Source: Variovorax sp. Root411
Lineage (GTDB): Bacteria; Pseudomonadota; Gammaproteobacteria; Burkholderiales; Burkholderiaceae_C
Length of the DNA: 64,000 nucleotides
Assembly: GCF_001425205.1 (NCBI RefSeq)
Contig: NZ_LMDW01000003.1
Span: 109,301-173,300 of the forward strand
Direction: 5' to 3'
Part shown: piece after piece, positions 54,772 through 63,447 of the stretch
How the letters are laid out: each line of letters begins with the position of its first letter
Position numbering within the stretch: position 1 is the first letter of the stretch
Translations under genes and position numbers: made by a program
The notes under the pieces: generated by a model
The model's database searches: none
Seen by the model: only the letters and a program-made list of their open reading frames with translations
What the model was told of the DNA's origin: nothing

Positions 54772-55743
54772 TCAGGGCAGCCGTGCGATGTGCTCCGTCA
54801 GCAGGTCGAAGAAGCCCTGCGCATCGCCATCGACGATCCAGTTCACGTTGGGCGTGCGGTGCAGGCTGCCGTACCAGTCGGCCACCGTTTGCCCGAAGCC
54901 CATGCCTTCGCGGCTGTCGACCTCTACGTGGATGCGCCTGCCCTTGAAGAGCGAGGGCCGAAGCAGGTAGGCCGTGACCGTGGCGTCGTGCACCGGGCCG
55001 CCCGGCATGTCGTAGTGCTTCATCTCCTGGGGTGCGTAGGCGTCGAGGATGTCCGCGACGATTGCGCCCGCCCGGTTGCCGAGGCCGCGCAGTCGCGCGA
55101 TGCGTTCGTCGCTCGTGAGGATCTTGTGCGTCACGTCCAGCGGCAGCATGGTGATGGGCACGCCGCTCTTCAGCAGCACCGCCTCGGCCGCATGCGGATC
55201 GGCGAACACGTTGAACTCGGCCACCGGCGTGATGTTGCCGCCGTTGAAATGCGCGCCGGCCATGAGCACCAGCTCGCGCAGGCCGCGCACGATGTCGGGG
55301 GCTTGCTCGAGCGCCAGCGCAAGGTTGGTCTGCGGGCCGAGCATCGCGAGCGTCACGCTCTTCTCGGGCGCGGCGCGCAGCGTGCGCACCAGGTAGTCGA
55401 CCGCATGGCCATCGGCCAGCGGCACGGCGGGCTCGTACACATCGACGCCCGTGAGGCCTTCCTTGCCGTGGATGTTGGCCGCGTAGATCGGCGTGCGCTG
55501 CAGGGGCCGCTCGGCGCCCGCGTACACCGGGATCTCCGGCCGCCCGGCCCATTCGCATGCCAGCCGTGCGTTGCGCGAGGTCTTGGCCAGCGGCACGTTG
55601 CCGGCCACCGTCGTCAGCGCCTCGATGCGCAGCCGCTCGGGCGCCGCCATCGCGAACAGCAGCGCGATCACGTCATCGGCGCCAGGGTCGGTGTCGATGA
55701 TGAGCGTGTGCACCGTGGCGTCGGTGGATGGCGTGGTTTGCAT
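54772..55743 (-). CDS. Inosine/uridine-preferring nucleoside hydrolase
   Basis: A 323-residue N-ribohydrolase that splits nucleosides into base and ribose. The calcium-site motif TLIIDTDPGADDVIALLFAM is at about residues 13-32, with the DTDPGxDD signature complete. Other ligands appear in GPQTNLALALE near 130 and in the NVFADPHAAEAVL segment near 175, while FKGRRIHVEVDSREGMGFGQTVADW lies near the end. I chose the ATG at 55743; the frame is open for 15 more codons. Salvage of nucleosides is the likely role. It is the middle gene of a minus-strand run with two hydrolases. Confidence 0.92.
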   Translation of the reverse strand: MQTTPSTDATVHTLIIDTDPGADDVIALLFAMAAPERLRIEALTTVAGNVPLAKTSRNARLACEWAGRPEIPVYAGAERPLQRTPIYAANIHGKEGLTGVDVYEPAVPLADGHAVDYLVRTLRAAPEKSVTLAMLGPQTNLALALEQAPDIVRGLRELVLMAGAHFNGGNITPVAEFNVFADPHAAEAVLLKSGVPITMLPLDVTHKILTSDERIARLRGLGNRAGAIVADILDAYAPQEMKHYDMPGGPVHDATVTAYLLRPSLFKGRRIHVEVDSREGMGFGQTVADWYGSLHRTPNVNWIVDGDAQGFFDLLTEHIARLP

Positions 55744-55811
55744 GACAAGGTTCCTCGGCGAGCGCGAACGGTGCGCCCTGCCGGGCAAGTCTGCCAGAGC
55801 GCGAGCGCCGG

Positions 55812-56642
55812 TCAGCGTGGGTCGTCGAGCAACCGCTGCGCAAAGAACGCCAGGATCTCGTCGCGCGCCGCCAGCGTCGGCTGGCCGGCTTCGTCGATCA
55901 GGTGCGCGGTCACCACGCTGTGCGGGCTGGCCACCACCTGCGCGAAGAAGGGCGGCGTGTCGGGGTTGGCGGCGCTGTCGGGCAGCACGCGTGCAACGAA
56001 GCGTTCGCCCAGTGCCTGCGAGAACGCCGCGAAGCGCTCGGCCTTGCAGAACCGGTCACCGTCGAAGCGATAGGCCATCACGGTCAGGTCTTCGCGTTCC
56101 AGGCGCTCGCGCACGGCCGCCAGTTCGTCGGCCGCCACGTTCATGCCGGCCGGCTCGTCCATCGGCAGCGAAGGCTGGCACACCACCGGTGCGAGCATGG
56201 CGGGCTCCATCATCATCGAGAGCGCGAAGTTGCCGGTGAAGCACATGCCGATCGCGCCCACGCCGGGCCCGCCGCATTCCTCGTGCGCCAGCCGCGCGAG
56301 CGCGCGCAGCCACTGCGTCACCGGGCTCGAAGCGTTCGATGCGAAGGCCCGGAACTCGGCGCTGACGCAGGCCCGCTTGAACACCGCAACGCCTTCCTCG
56401 GCCCCGGGCACCGCGCCGTCTCGGCCGAACAGCGAGGGCATGTAGACGGTGAAGCCCGCGCCGCGCACCCAGCGTGCGAAGCGCGCGACGTGCGGGCTGA
56501 TGCCGGGCATCTCGGTCATCACGATCACGGCGGGGCCCCGGCCCATGACGTAGACCTTCTTTTCGATGCCATCGAGGGCGATCTGGCGTGGGGTGAAGTC
56601 GTCGAGCGGGTCGTCGACGTGCGTGGAGCGGATCGGAGTCAT
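55812..56642 (-). CDS. Dienelactone hydrolase family protein
   Basis: A 276-residue alpha/beta hydrolase of the DLH family. PAVIVMTEMPGISPHVARFARWV at about residues 38-60 is the oxyanion region. VGAIGMCFTGNFALSMMM near 130 places a Cys at the nucleophile position, as expected for DLH, although the usual GYCxGG is GMCFTGN here. Acidic and His positions appear in AYRFDGDRF and ASPHSVVTAHLI. The ATG at 56642 was chosen; the upstream open frame reads antisense to the GlxA gene. It is divergent from the GlxA-type regulator by 105 bases, a plausible regulator-target pair. Confidence 0.88.
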   Translation of the reverse strand: MTPIRSTHVDDPLDDFTPRQIALDGIEKKVYVMGRGPAVIVMTEMPGISPHVARFARWVRGAGFTVYMPSLFGRDGAVPGAEEGVAVFKRACVSAEFRAFASNASSPVTQWLRALARLAHEECGGPGVGAIGMCFTGNFALSMMMEPAMLAPVVCQPSLPMDEPAGMNVAADELAAVRERLEREDLTVMAYRFDGDRFCKAERFAAFSQALGERFVARVLPDSAANPDTPPFFAQVVASPHSVVTAHLIDEAGQPTLAARDEILAFFAQRLLDDPR

Positions 56643-56747
56643 GGGCGTGCGGCAAAGCGGATGAGGCTTGTATTGGGCTGTCTGCATCGCCAGAATGACC
56701 AGTGTCCTTTTTGACTGTTTTCGGGCTTTATCAGACAGGCTTGCGGC

Positions 56748-57713
56748 ATGCACGACTTCACGATCCTGGTGCTGCCAGGAGCTTTTCCCTCCAGCGTCGC
56801 GGCCACGCTGGACATCCTCGGCGCCGCGCGGGCCGTGGCGGGCCGCGCTGGCGTCGCGCCGCCGCGTTGGCGGCTGTGTTCGGTGCGTGGCGGCCCCGTC
56901 CGGCTGCAGGCCGGCATGACCCTGGACACCATGCGCCTGCCGCTGCGGCCGCGCGACGACCGCTCGACGTGGGTGGTACCGGGGCTCGGTCTCAACACGC
57001 CCGGCGAGATTCGCCAGTGCCTGCGGAGCGCCGATGCCGCCAAGGCCATTGCAGGCCTCGAGCGCCACGCCAAGGCCGGCGGGCAGGCCGCGGCTTCATG
57101 CTCGGCCGTGTTCCTGCTGAATGCCGCGGGCCTGCTTCAGGGGCGCCGCGCGACGACCTCATGGTGGTACGCGGCGCTGCTCAAGCAGATGGCGCCGGGC
57201 TGCACTGTCGATGTCGACCGCATGGTGTGTTCCGACGGGCCGGTGGTCACGGCTGGCGCCGCGTTCGCGCAGACCGACCTGATGCTGCACCTGTTGCGCG
57301 AGCGTTGCGGCAGCGCGCTCACCGATCTGGTCTCGCGCATGCTGCTCATCGATGGCCGCCAGGCACAGTCGCCGTTCATCGTGACGGAGATGCTGGCCAA
57401 CGGCAACGAGCTGGTGACGCGGCTCACCGCACGGGTCGAGTCGGCGCTGCCCGACGCACCCTCCGTGAGCGAGCTGGCGCGCGAGTTCTGCATGTCGCAG
57501 CGCACGCTGTCGCGTCACATCGAGAAAGCCACCGGCAAGAGCACGCAGGCGCTGGTACAAGGCGTGCGGCTGCGGCGCGCCCGCGCGCTGCTCGAATCCA
57601 GCCGCATGACGGTCGAGCAGGTGGCCGGCGCCGTGGGTTACCAGGACGCCACGGCGCTGCGGCGGTTGATGAAGAAAATGGCGGGCGCTAACCCGAGCCG
57701 CTACCGCGGCTGA
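56748..57713 (+). CDS. GlxA-family AraC transcriptional regulator with DJ-1/PfpI domain
   Basis: A 321-residue regulator. The N-terminal DJ-1/PfpI-like domain (about 1-190) has FTILVLPGAFPSSVAATLDIL, and AAASCSAVFLLNAAGLL near residue 120 with the elbow Cys. The C-terminal AraC domain has LAREFCMSQRTLSRHIEKATG near 250 and VEQVAGAVGYQDATALRRLM near 295. GlxA-type proteins respond to small metabolites such as betaine or acyl compounds. It is divergent from the dienelactone hydrolase gene, its likely target. Its stop is followed by a geneless stretch containing a dispersed repeat. Confidence 0.9.
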   Translation: MHDFTILVLPGAFPSSVAATLDILGAARAVAGRAGVAPPRWRLCSVRGGPVRLQAGMTLDTMRLPLRPRDDRSTWVVPGLGLNTPGEIRQCLRSADAAKAIAGLERHAKAGGQAAASCSAVFLLNAAGLLQGRRATTSWWYAALLKQMAPGCTVDVDRMVCSDGPVVTAGAAFAQTDLMLHLLRERCGSALTDLVSRMLLIDGRQAQSPFIVTEMLANGNELVTRLTARVESALPDAPSVSELAREFCMSQRTLSRHIEKATGKSTQALVQGVRLRRARALLESSRMTVEQVAGAVGYQDATALRRLMKKMAGANPSRYRG

Positions 57714-57840
57714 TGCGCCCGCAGCAAACTGCGGTGCCTGCTTCTTGCGCGCGGCAATTGCCTTCACTGCATTCGCCACCAGCAGCAGCCAGATGCGGAC
57801 TGGCTTGTGGGGCGCCTTCGGGGCGTGTGCGCAGGGCACC

Positions 57841-57908
57841 GGGTACTCCCCTCCGCGAATGTCCCCCGGCCTGCGGCCTCCTCCTTTATTTCGCTGCGGG
57901 GAGCACCC
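57841..57908 (+). repeat. Dispersed GGGTACTC...GAGCACCC repeat, copy A
   Basis: Ends are GGGTACTCCCC and GGGGAGCACCC, forming an imperfect terminal inverted repeat around GAATGTCCCCC and TCCTCCTTTATTTCGC. It matches copies at 40908 and 41048. It lies 128 bases past the GlxA stop and 527 bases before the accessory operon. Confidence 0.9.
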
Positions 57909-58176
57909 GATGCCCTGCGCACGATGAGTGCGGCTGTGAGGTTGGCGGTTCGACCGCTGTGGCGGATTGCAGATGGACGTGGGGGGGGGCGTACCACTGA
58001 GCTTGCGTGAGAGACGGGCGCTGGAGAAGCAGAACTCCGAAGGGCCGGTGTCGGCTGCGGTCGACTTTGGTATATGACTGCGTTCGATGTTCGCTTCAGA
58101 CTGATCTGGGTTATACGCGTGCCGAGGCATGAGCGTTAGCATCGACGGGCACCGGTCATTGAGCACCGCTGGCTCC

Positions 58177-58191
58177 GGCCGGCAGCTTCAC
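58177..58191 (+). repeat. 15-bp direct repeat left of the PIN/helical-repeat operon
   Basis: GGCCGGCAGCTTCAC is identical to 62199-62213, which lies to the right of the operon. The pair brackets the 58436-61937 module on the same strand. Confidence 0.55.
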
Positions 58192-58435
58192 CTGATCAAA
58201 CGGTCGCTCAGCCACGGCGCAACCGTCGCGCTGACGCGAACGTCCGCACTTGCCAACGCGACAGTCGCATCGCCCTTCGGCGCGGCGGATCAAGGCGCTG
58301 TCCATGCGCCGGTCGAATAGCCGCGACGCCAATGATCCAGCCGACGTGACCCATGGACGAGTACGGCCGATGGTTGGCCATCACCCCAGCTGAATGGGGC
58401 TGCCACCTTAGAATCTGGGTGCAATTTCCAGCTGG

Positions 58436-59503
58436 ATGGCTATGGCAGACGACGGGCAACTTTTTGTCTTGTGCGACACCAATGTGGGCGCGCGTGATGC
58501 CCACCTTTTTCGCAAGAAAGGTGGGCCGCTTCTCATTGACATGCTCCGCGCCAAGAAGGCAAAGCTCTTGGTGCCCGAGATCCTGCGTATCGAGTACATC
58601 AAGCAATTCACCATCGCTGGCGACGAGGCCTTGCAGAAGATGGTGAAAGAGGTCGATAGGTTGAAAACGCTTTGCGGGTTCGACCTATTCGGGTTGCTGC
58701 CAAAAACGCAGTTTGGAGACGCTCAGGCCCGTGAGATCTTGGATCAGCTTGAGGACGTCATCCATGTCGTGCCCACGACGGATGCGCTCAAACTTGCCGC
58801 GTCCGACCGCTCCATGGAGGGCCGGCGGCCGACGTCGAAGTCCGACCACGGTTACAAGGATTGCCTCATTTGGGAAAGCGTGCTGACGCTGCCCCCGGGT
58901 TCCGAAGTGATGTTTGTGACTCGCGATGAGGTTGGTTTTTTCGAAAATGGTGTGCTCGCCCCCAACCTTGCCAAGGAAGCCGTGGCCAAGGAGCTGAATC
59001 TGACTGCATTCAGAACTACCGAGGCGAATGGCGTGTCGCCGGTTGTCGATGCCCTAAAGGCTCGATTTGCGGACCTCGCTTCGATGCGCACTACTGACGT
59101 GCTGATGGGAGACCATCCCATAGTCCAGGCGTACATGAGAATTGAGCGCGCCGCGCCAGTTCTGCCGGTGCCGGCTGCAGAGGTGTTGCCGCAGCCAGAA
59201 GTCCAGCCCGGCGAGCTGGAGGCTTTGCTGACAGCTCGTACAAGGCACCTGAGCCTTCTGGACATCAAGGCCCTTGGGTTCGTCGGATTTTTGGAGCGGG
59301 CAGGTAAGCAGCAGGCCATCGACCTGCTCGTGCAGTCCGGCGCCACCGCAGACGCGGCGCGCAACGCGCTGGAACGTTTGGCGTTGGCTGGCCTGACACG
59401 AGACACCGGTCACAACTACCTGGCCGTCAAGGGTGAGCTGCTTGAAAAGGCTGTGCAGCAGGCTGAGGCTGAAATGATTGAACTCACGGGCTTCGGAGGC
59501 TGA
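58436..59503 (+). CDS. PIN-like domain protein (DUF4935-type) with C-terminal winged-helix-like region
   Basis: A 355-residue protein whose N-terminal part matches the PIN-like nuclease fold: FVLCDTNVGARD at residues 10-21 (Asp14 and Asn16 of the active site), VPEILRIEYIK at 46-56 (Glu48, Glu53), GYKDCLIWESVL at 139-150 (Asp142) and VMFVTRDEVGFF at 158-169 (Asp164). These four acidic positions are what PIN-type RNases use with metal. A Pro-rich linker at about 238-258 leads to a helix-turn-helix-like C terminus (LSLLDIKALGFVGFL, DAARNALERLALAGLTRD). It is followed after one base by a large helical-repeat gene. I infer an RNA- or DNA-directed effector; no homologous named system is recognised. 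Confidence 0.75.
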   Translation: MAMADDGQLFVLCDTNVGARDAHLFRKKGGPLLIDMLRAKKAKLLVPEILRIEYIKQFTIAGDEALQKMVKEVDRLKTLCGFDLFGLLPKTQFGDAQAREILDQLEDVIHVVPTTDALKLAASDRSMEGRRPTSKSDHGYKDCLIWESVLTLPPGSEVMFVTRDEVGFFENGVLAPNLAKEAVAKELNLTAFRTTEANGVSPVVDALKARFADLASMRTTDVLMGDHPIVQAYMRIERAAPVLPVPAAEVLPQPEVQPGELEALLTARTRHLSLLDIKALGFVGFLERAGKQQAIDLLVQSGATADAARNALERLALAGLTRDTGHNYLAVKGELLEKAVQQAEAEMIELTGFGG

Positions 59504-59504
59504 A

Positions 59505-61937
59505 GTGGTGGAGTCCTCTACCCGCATCAAAGTCCTTGAGCGCTTGGCTCAATCAACCACGCCGGCCGCTGATGAGGCGATCAAACGCGCATGCGAGCAG
59601 GCAATCGCCAGCCTCGCAGACGGCGTCGACTACGAAGCCCTTGAGTTCAGTCTCGATGTGCTGCTCACAGTGGGATTTCGGCGCAGCAATGAGGTAGTAG
59701 CCGCCGCGGACGCCTTTCTTCGCACGGTTGAAACCCGCTTGTTGGTCTATTCAGACGAGCACGGGGAGCAGCTAGCGGCGCTGTCCAAATATCGCAACGC
59801 TCACAGGTTGATGGCCAAAGCCATCGACCTAATCAACGCATTGCGGTACCTGGAGACACCAGCTGTTGTCGACAGTCTGCTGTGGGCATCGACGCACGAA
59901 GAAGAGTCGGTGCGCAAAGCGGCTTTTTCAGATTTGGGCGCCGTGGCCAAGTACAGCATCTCGGTGTACTTCGGCGACGGAGCAGCCAAAGGCATCGGCT
60001 CAGCGCCCCAGATCCTGGTCATTGAGACCCTGGAAACTAAGGGTGACGAGTACTTGAAGCAACACCTGCGTGGCGTGCTGACCCTTGTAGAGGGCCTTCT
60101 GTCGACATCCATGGAATCGACGAAGTGGTCGTCTACCGGTGTGACGTTGTCCCAAGCAGTAGCCCCTGCTCACAAGGGTGTTGTAGCCGTCCGCACGCGA
60201 TGCATCGCGTTGGTGAAGAAGCTATATCGGCTGGTCGAGACGAAGTCGCAGAAGCTGTCTGTCATCAGGGCGATGAACACGGCAGCTCGTGGTGATGGCA
60301 GGGGCGCTGTCGACAAAGATTTTGCGGAGATGATTTCTGCGAACGCTCAGGAGGTCCTGCGATTCTTTGGCGACGTCGCTAATGAGGAGGACGACCTGCA
60401 GATCATTCAGAAGATCGAGCATGACAGCTACTGGATTCATTTCCACACTTCATCGGCGGAGGTGAAGGCGGTTGCGCTTGAGGTTAAGGCGATCATTGAC
60501 GCCAACGCAGAGTACGGTGTCTACAAGACTCTCGTTGGCTTCGAAGGGATATTCGGCGATTGGACGAAGGACCGCAAAGACGAGTCCTTCACGCTCGGTG
60601 CGCAGGATTCCAGGGTGAAGCAGTCAAAGGTCTTGGCGGCACAGGTTCCAGCCGATGGCTTCGAGGTGTGGCGCGCTCGAATCTTGAGGTTCGCTCAGAC
60701 CGAGTCCAACGACCTGGCCACGTTTCCTGTCTTCTATGAGTTCCTTGCCGAGATTGCGGCGTCGTACCCCGACTTCGGCCTTGAGTTGCTCACCAAGCAT
60801 GCCGATCCACTGTCTCGGTTCCTTATACCTTTGCTTCGGGGTGTCTGGGACGGAGACAGGAAGCCGCAGCTCCTCCCTCTGATGACAAGGTGGATAGATG
60901 AGGCTTCAGAGAAGGAGACGTCGTTCCTGAGCGCCTGCGCAAAGGTCTTCCTGTCGACTAAGGATGTTGACTTTGACATCCTCGAGAAGATTCTCGAAAA
61001 GGCGACCCGCCTTCACGACGTTTTCGTTATCCGCCAAGTTGCAACGGTGGCCGTCGGTAGGCCCGATTCGGGAGCCTGGAAGGCAGACCTGAAGACGCTC
61101 TTCCTGCGTGCCTTGCCGCGCTTGACCGAGCTTGGGGATGCGGGCTGGGTTCGAGAGATTTGGTACAGGAAAGAGGCGACGGAGATGGTTGGCGAGTTCT
61201 CTCCTGATGAGCGCCGTGAGGTGCTGAAGAACCTGCGTCTTTTGCCACAGATTGACTACCAGGCCGAGGACGTACTGGCAGCTATTGCCGAGCGAGAGCC
61301 TAGTTTGGTTGTTGAGTATCTATGCGACCGACTCTATGACCCCAACGCAGCTGTCGCCGCAGTTGCTGAAAAGGCGGGCTACGACTACGAAGAGCTGCCG
61401 TACCAGTTCCACACACTACAGGACAGCCTTTCCAAGGACCCGAAGGCGGTTGTCGCAGAGGTCCTGGACCGCTACTTGACTGATGAGTCGCTCTTTGAGT
61501 TCAGGGGGGCAAAGCTGCTGCAGGCCATCTTTCCGCAGCTCTCTGAGGACTTCCAAGCAGAACTTGTTCGCCTCGTTCGAGATGGCGGGGAAAAGGGTCT
61601 TGAATTTGTTGCTGGCGTGTTACGTGCTTACGGCGGAGAGGCTTTCATCCAGCCTGTTGCGAAGGAACTCATAAAGCGATTGCCTCGAAGCAGCCCACTC
61701 ATCAACGAGGTAGAGATCGCGCTGATGAGCACGGGTGTGGTGTCGGGCGAGTACGGGATGGCAGAGGCCTACGACAAGAAGCGAAGCGAGGTCCTTGACT
61801 GGCTTCAGGACACCGACGAACGCGTCCGCACGTTTGCTGCTAAGTACGTCAATGAGCTCCAGGCTATGAGTGAGAGTGAGCGTCGTCGTGCAGACGAGTC
61901 CATTGCCGTTCGGAAGTTTGAGTACGGCGACGAGTAG
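59505..61937 (+). CDS. Large HEAT/ARM-like helical-repeat protein (810 aa)
   Basis: The protein is almost entirely helical, with repeated pairs of amphipathic helices of about 35-45 residues: for example LINALRYLETPAVVDSLLWASTHEEESVRKAAF near residues 105-140, VLTLVEGLLSTS, IEKATRLHDVFVIRQVATVAVG and LLPQIDYQAEDVLAAIAERE. This solenoid layout fits HEAT or ARM repeats. No catalytic motif, signal peptide or membrane segment is visible. GGAGG at 59495-59499 lies 5 or 8 bases before the GTG codons at 59505 and 59508; these are preferred to a TTG inside the upstream gene. It probably scaffolds or senses for its PIN-like partner. Confidence 0.75.
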   Translation: MVESSTRIKVLERLAQSTTPAADEAIKRACEQAIASLADGVDYEALEFSLDVLLTVGFRRSNEVVAAADAFLRTVETRLLVYSDEHGEQLAALSKYRNAHRLMAKAIDLINALRYLETPAVVDSLLWASTHEEESVRKAAFSDLGAVAKYSISVYFGDGAAKGIGSAPQILVIETLETKGDEYLKQHLRGVLTLVEGLLSTSMESTKWSSTGVTLSQAVAPAHKGVVAVRTRCIALVKKLYRLVETKSQKLSVIRAMNTAARGDGRGAVDKDFAEMISANAQEVLRFFGDVANEEDDLQIIQKIEHDSYWIHFHTSSAEVKAVALEVKAIIDANAEYGVYKTLVGFEGIFGDWTKDRKDESFTLGAQDSRVKQSKVLAAQVPADGFEVWRARILRFAQTESNDLATFPVFYEFLAEIAASYPDFGLELLTKHADPLSRFLIPLLRGVWDGDRKPQLLPLMTRWIDEASEKETSFLSACAKVFLSTKDVDFDILEKILEKATRLHDVFVIRQVATVAVGRPDSGAWKADLKTLFLRALPRLTELGDAGWVREIWYRKEATEMVGEFSPDERREVLKNLRLLPQIDYQAEDVLAAIAEREPSLVVEYLCDRLYDPNAAVAAVAEKAGYDYEELPYQFHTLQDSLSKDPKAVVAEVLDRYLTDESLFEFRGAKLLQAIFPQLSEDFQAELVRLVRDGGEKGLEFVAGVLRAYGGEAFIQPVAKELIKRLPRSSPLINEVEIALMSTGVVSGEYGMAEAYDKKRSEVLDWLQDTDERVRTFAAKYVNELQAMSESERRRADESIAVRKFEYGDE

Positions 61938-62020
61938 GAGCCTCCCTCAGGGCTCAGATTGCCACTCTTGCTGGAGCTAAAAAAAGAGACCTGACTAGGC
62001 CGGGGCGGCAAAGCCGCTTC

Positions 62021-62090
62021 ACTGTCATCATGCCGAAGCTCCTGCTGAGTGAGGAAAGGCAGGGAGATTGCTCTCGCAACTGATGACAGT
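62021..62090. repeat. Perfect 10-bp inverted repeat, 50-bp spacer
   Basis: ACTGTCATCA at 62021-62030 and its reverse complement TGATGACAGT at 62081-62090. The pair lies 84 bases after the helical-repeat gene. The length and spacing would suit the ends of a very small element or a regulatory site. Confidence 0.7.
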
Positions 62091-62198
62091 TGAATCATGG
62101 TGGGCTAATTTCCGCTTCGGGTCGCGATCACCCGTTCGAGCCGTCGAGCAGCAGACAGCCGCGGTGGAATGACGTGGTGAGAGGCCGCCAGGCCGCTT

Positions 62199-62213
62199 GG
62201 CCGGCAGCTTCAC
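62199..62213 (+). repeat. 15-bp direct repeat right of the PIN/helical-repeat operon
   Basis: GGCCGGCAGCTTCAC, identical to 58177-58191 and in the same orientation. Possible trace of insertion or of a recombination junction; it could also be a fragment of a common intergenic motif. Confidence 0.55.
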
Positions 62214-62441
62214 TCCCGACAACGGTCATCGCTACCGGCACGGCGACGGGCATGCGGATGGCGGCTTCTTGCCCCGGAGCGTGAACCTGGCGACCTGCCG
62301 AGGAAGACCGCTCCCGCTGCATAGCCGCCATCAGCAAAGCAACATCGAACGCCCGCAACGGGTCGACTGTGTGACTCACAGACTAACGCAGGAGACATCT
62401 GGTCAGTTTTGACCAGGCGCCAAGCAAATCAGGGTAGACAA

Positions 62442-62485
62442 AGCCTCCATCCACAGCGAGATGAAATCGCGCAGCGATGGAGGCT
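62442..62485. repeat. 10-bp hairpin with 24-base loop
   Basis: AGCCTCCATC pairs exactly with GATGGAGGCT. It lies 56 bases beyond the 3' end of the convergent DUF1993 gene. No T-run follows on either strand, so an ordinary terminator is not indicated. Confidence 0.6.
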
Positions 62486-62540
62486 CTGGTTGCTATCGAG
62501 CGGCAGTGGCCAGAGTGGCTGAACTCTTGTGTGCCTTGGG

Positions 62541-63050
62541 TTAGTAGGCACCCATGTAGTCGCGCTTACCGATCTCGATACCGTTGTGACGCAAGATGGC
62601 ATAGGTGGTGGTCACGTGGAAGAAAAACTGCGGCAGTCCATAGTGCAGAAGATATGCGCTGGCGGTCAGCTTCCTTTCCTTTGGAGTGCCGGGGCGCAAT
62701 ACGATCTCGCGGCTCTCGCTTGAATCAAATTGCTCAGACTTGAAGGAGCCGATATGGGCCAAAGCTTTGGCGATCAACGCTTGCAGGTCGGCGAAGCTGA
62801 CCTCAGTGTCGGGCCAGGACGGCACCTCGGCACCAGCCAGGCGGGAGGCAATGCCCTTGGAGAAGTCTGCGGCGATTTGTACCTGACGTACCAGCGGAAA
62901 CATGTCGGGGGACAGCCGCGCCTGCAGCAGGGCATTTGGATCGATATTTTTTTGCGTCGCGTGGTCTTCGGCCTTCTTGAGCACGTCGGACATAGCGCGC
63001 AGCATCTGCTGCATGACGGGAACAGAGGCGTTGTATAGCGGGCTGGTCAT
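62541..63050 (-). CDS. DUF1993 family protein
   Basis: A 169-residue protein of the DUF1993 family, which has a DinB-like four-helix layout. MTSPLYNASVPVMQQMLRAMSDVLKKAEDHA opens helix one, then SPDMFPLVRQVQIAADFSKG near residue 50 and SAYLLHYGLPQFFFHVTTTYAILRHNG near 135 give the conserved His residues that could bind metal. Members are widespread in proteobacteria and of unproven function. I start at the ATG at 63050; the frame extends 22 codons upstream. It stands alone, with no obvious partner. Confidence 0.88.
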   Translation of the reverse strand: MTSPLYNASVPVMQQMLRAMSDVLKKAEDHATQKNIDPNALLQARLSPDMFPLVRQVQIAADFSKGIASRLAGAEVPSWPDTEVSFADLQALIAKALAHIGSFKSEQFDSSESREIVLRPGTPKERKLTASAYLLHYGLPQFFFHVTTTYAILRHNGIEIGKRDYMGAY

Positions 63051-63447
63051 GGTGAATTCACTTCTAAAATTAGGCACGATGGCCGGAGTTGGCGTGGCAG
63101 AGGCCCTGCCGACCATGTAAGGCTAACAGCATGGGGCGAACTGAATTGCCCCGGCTTTTGTGGCCAGCTTTTCTTCCCGCTGGTAGTTGGAGCAGCTGCG
63201 GTGAAGGGCAGTTTATCGGCAAGAAGCGGATGTCAAATGCAGACGCCCGACAGACCGCGATCGCTGCAAAGCGGGTGCTCGCATTGTTGGTCGACGATCA
63301 GCTGGGATACATAGCTGCCACTGAGACCTACCCCACAAGCAACCTCAACCAAGCCGAATTCTCTCCATCACGAATGCTTCAGTCGTTCCATCTCAAAGCC
63401 CCCGTTCCCCAGGCGGGCCGCGAAACCCGCAGCCCGCAGACCAGCCG
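63051..63447. other. Intergenic stretch without a clear gene
   Basis: About 400 bases upstream of DUF1993 and downstream of the small minus-strand gene. A plus-strand frame at 63089-63451 exists, but its start overlaps the DUF1993 promoter area and its translation shows no family feature or ribosome binding site. The likely content is the DUF1993 promoter. Confidence 0.5.

Larger units (their letters stand above)
57714..58435. other. Geneless, repeat-containing stretch before the PIN/helical-repeat operon
   Basis: About 720 bases with no credible coding region. It contains a dispersed repeat copy at 57841-57908 and a short plus-strand open frame at 58129-58320 whose translation lacks any recognisable pattern or ribosome binding site. 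The composition shifts toward lower GC near its right end, where the accessory operon starts. Confidence 0.6.
61938..62540. other. Geneless, hairpin-rich stretch after the accessory operon
   Basis: About 600 bases. A perfect 10-bp inverted pair ACTGTCATCA at 62021-62030 and TGATGACAGT at 62081-62090, a CTGGTCA/TGACCAG stem near 62400 and a 10-bp hairpin at 62442-62485 are visible. The second copy of the 15-bp direct repeat is at 62199-62213. Open frames here are short and unsupported. The structure suggests remnants of mobile or rearranged DNA. Confidence 0.6.
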
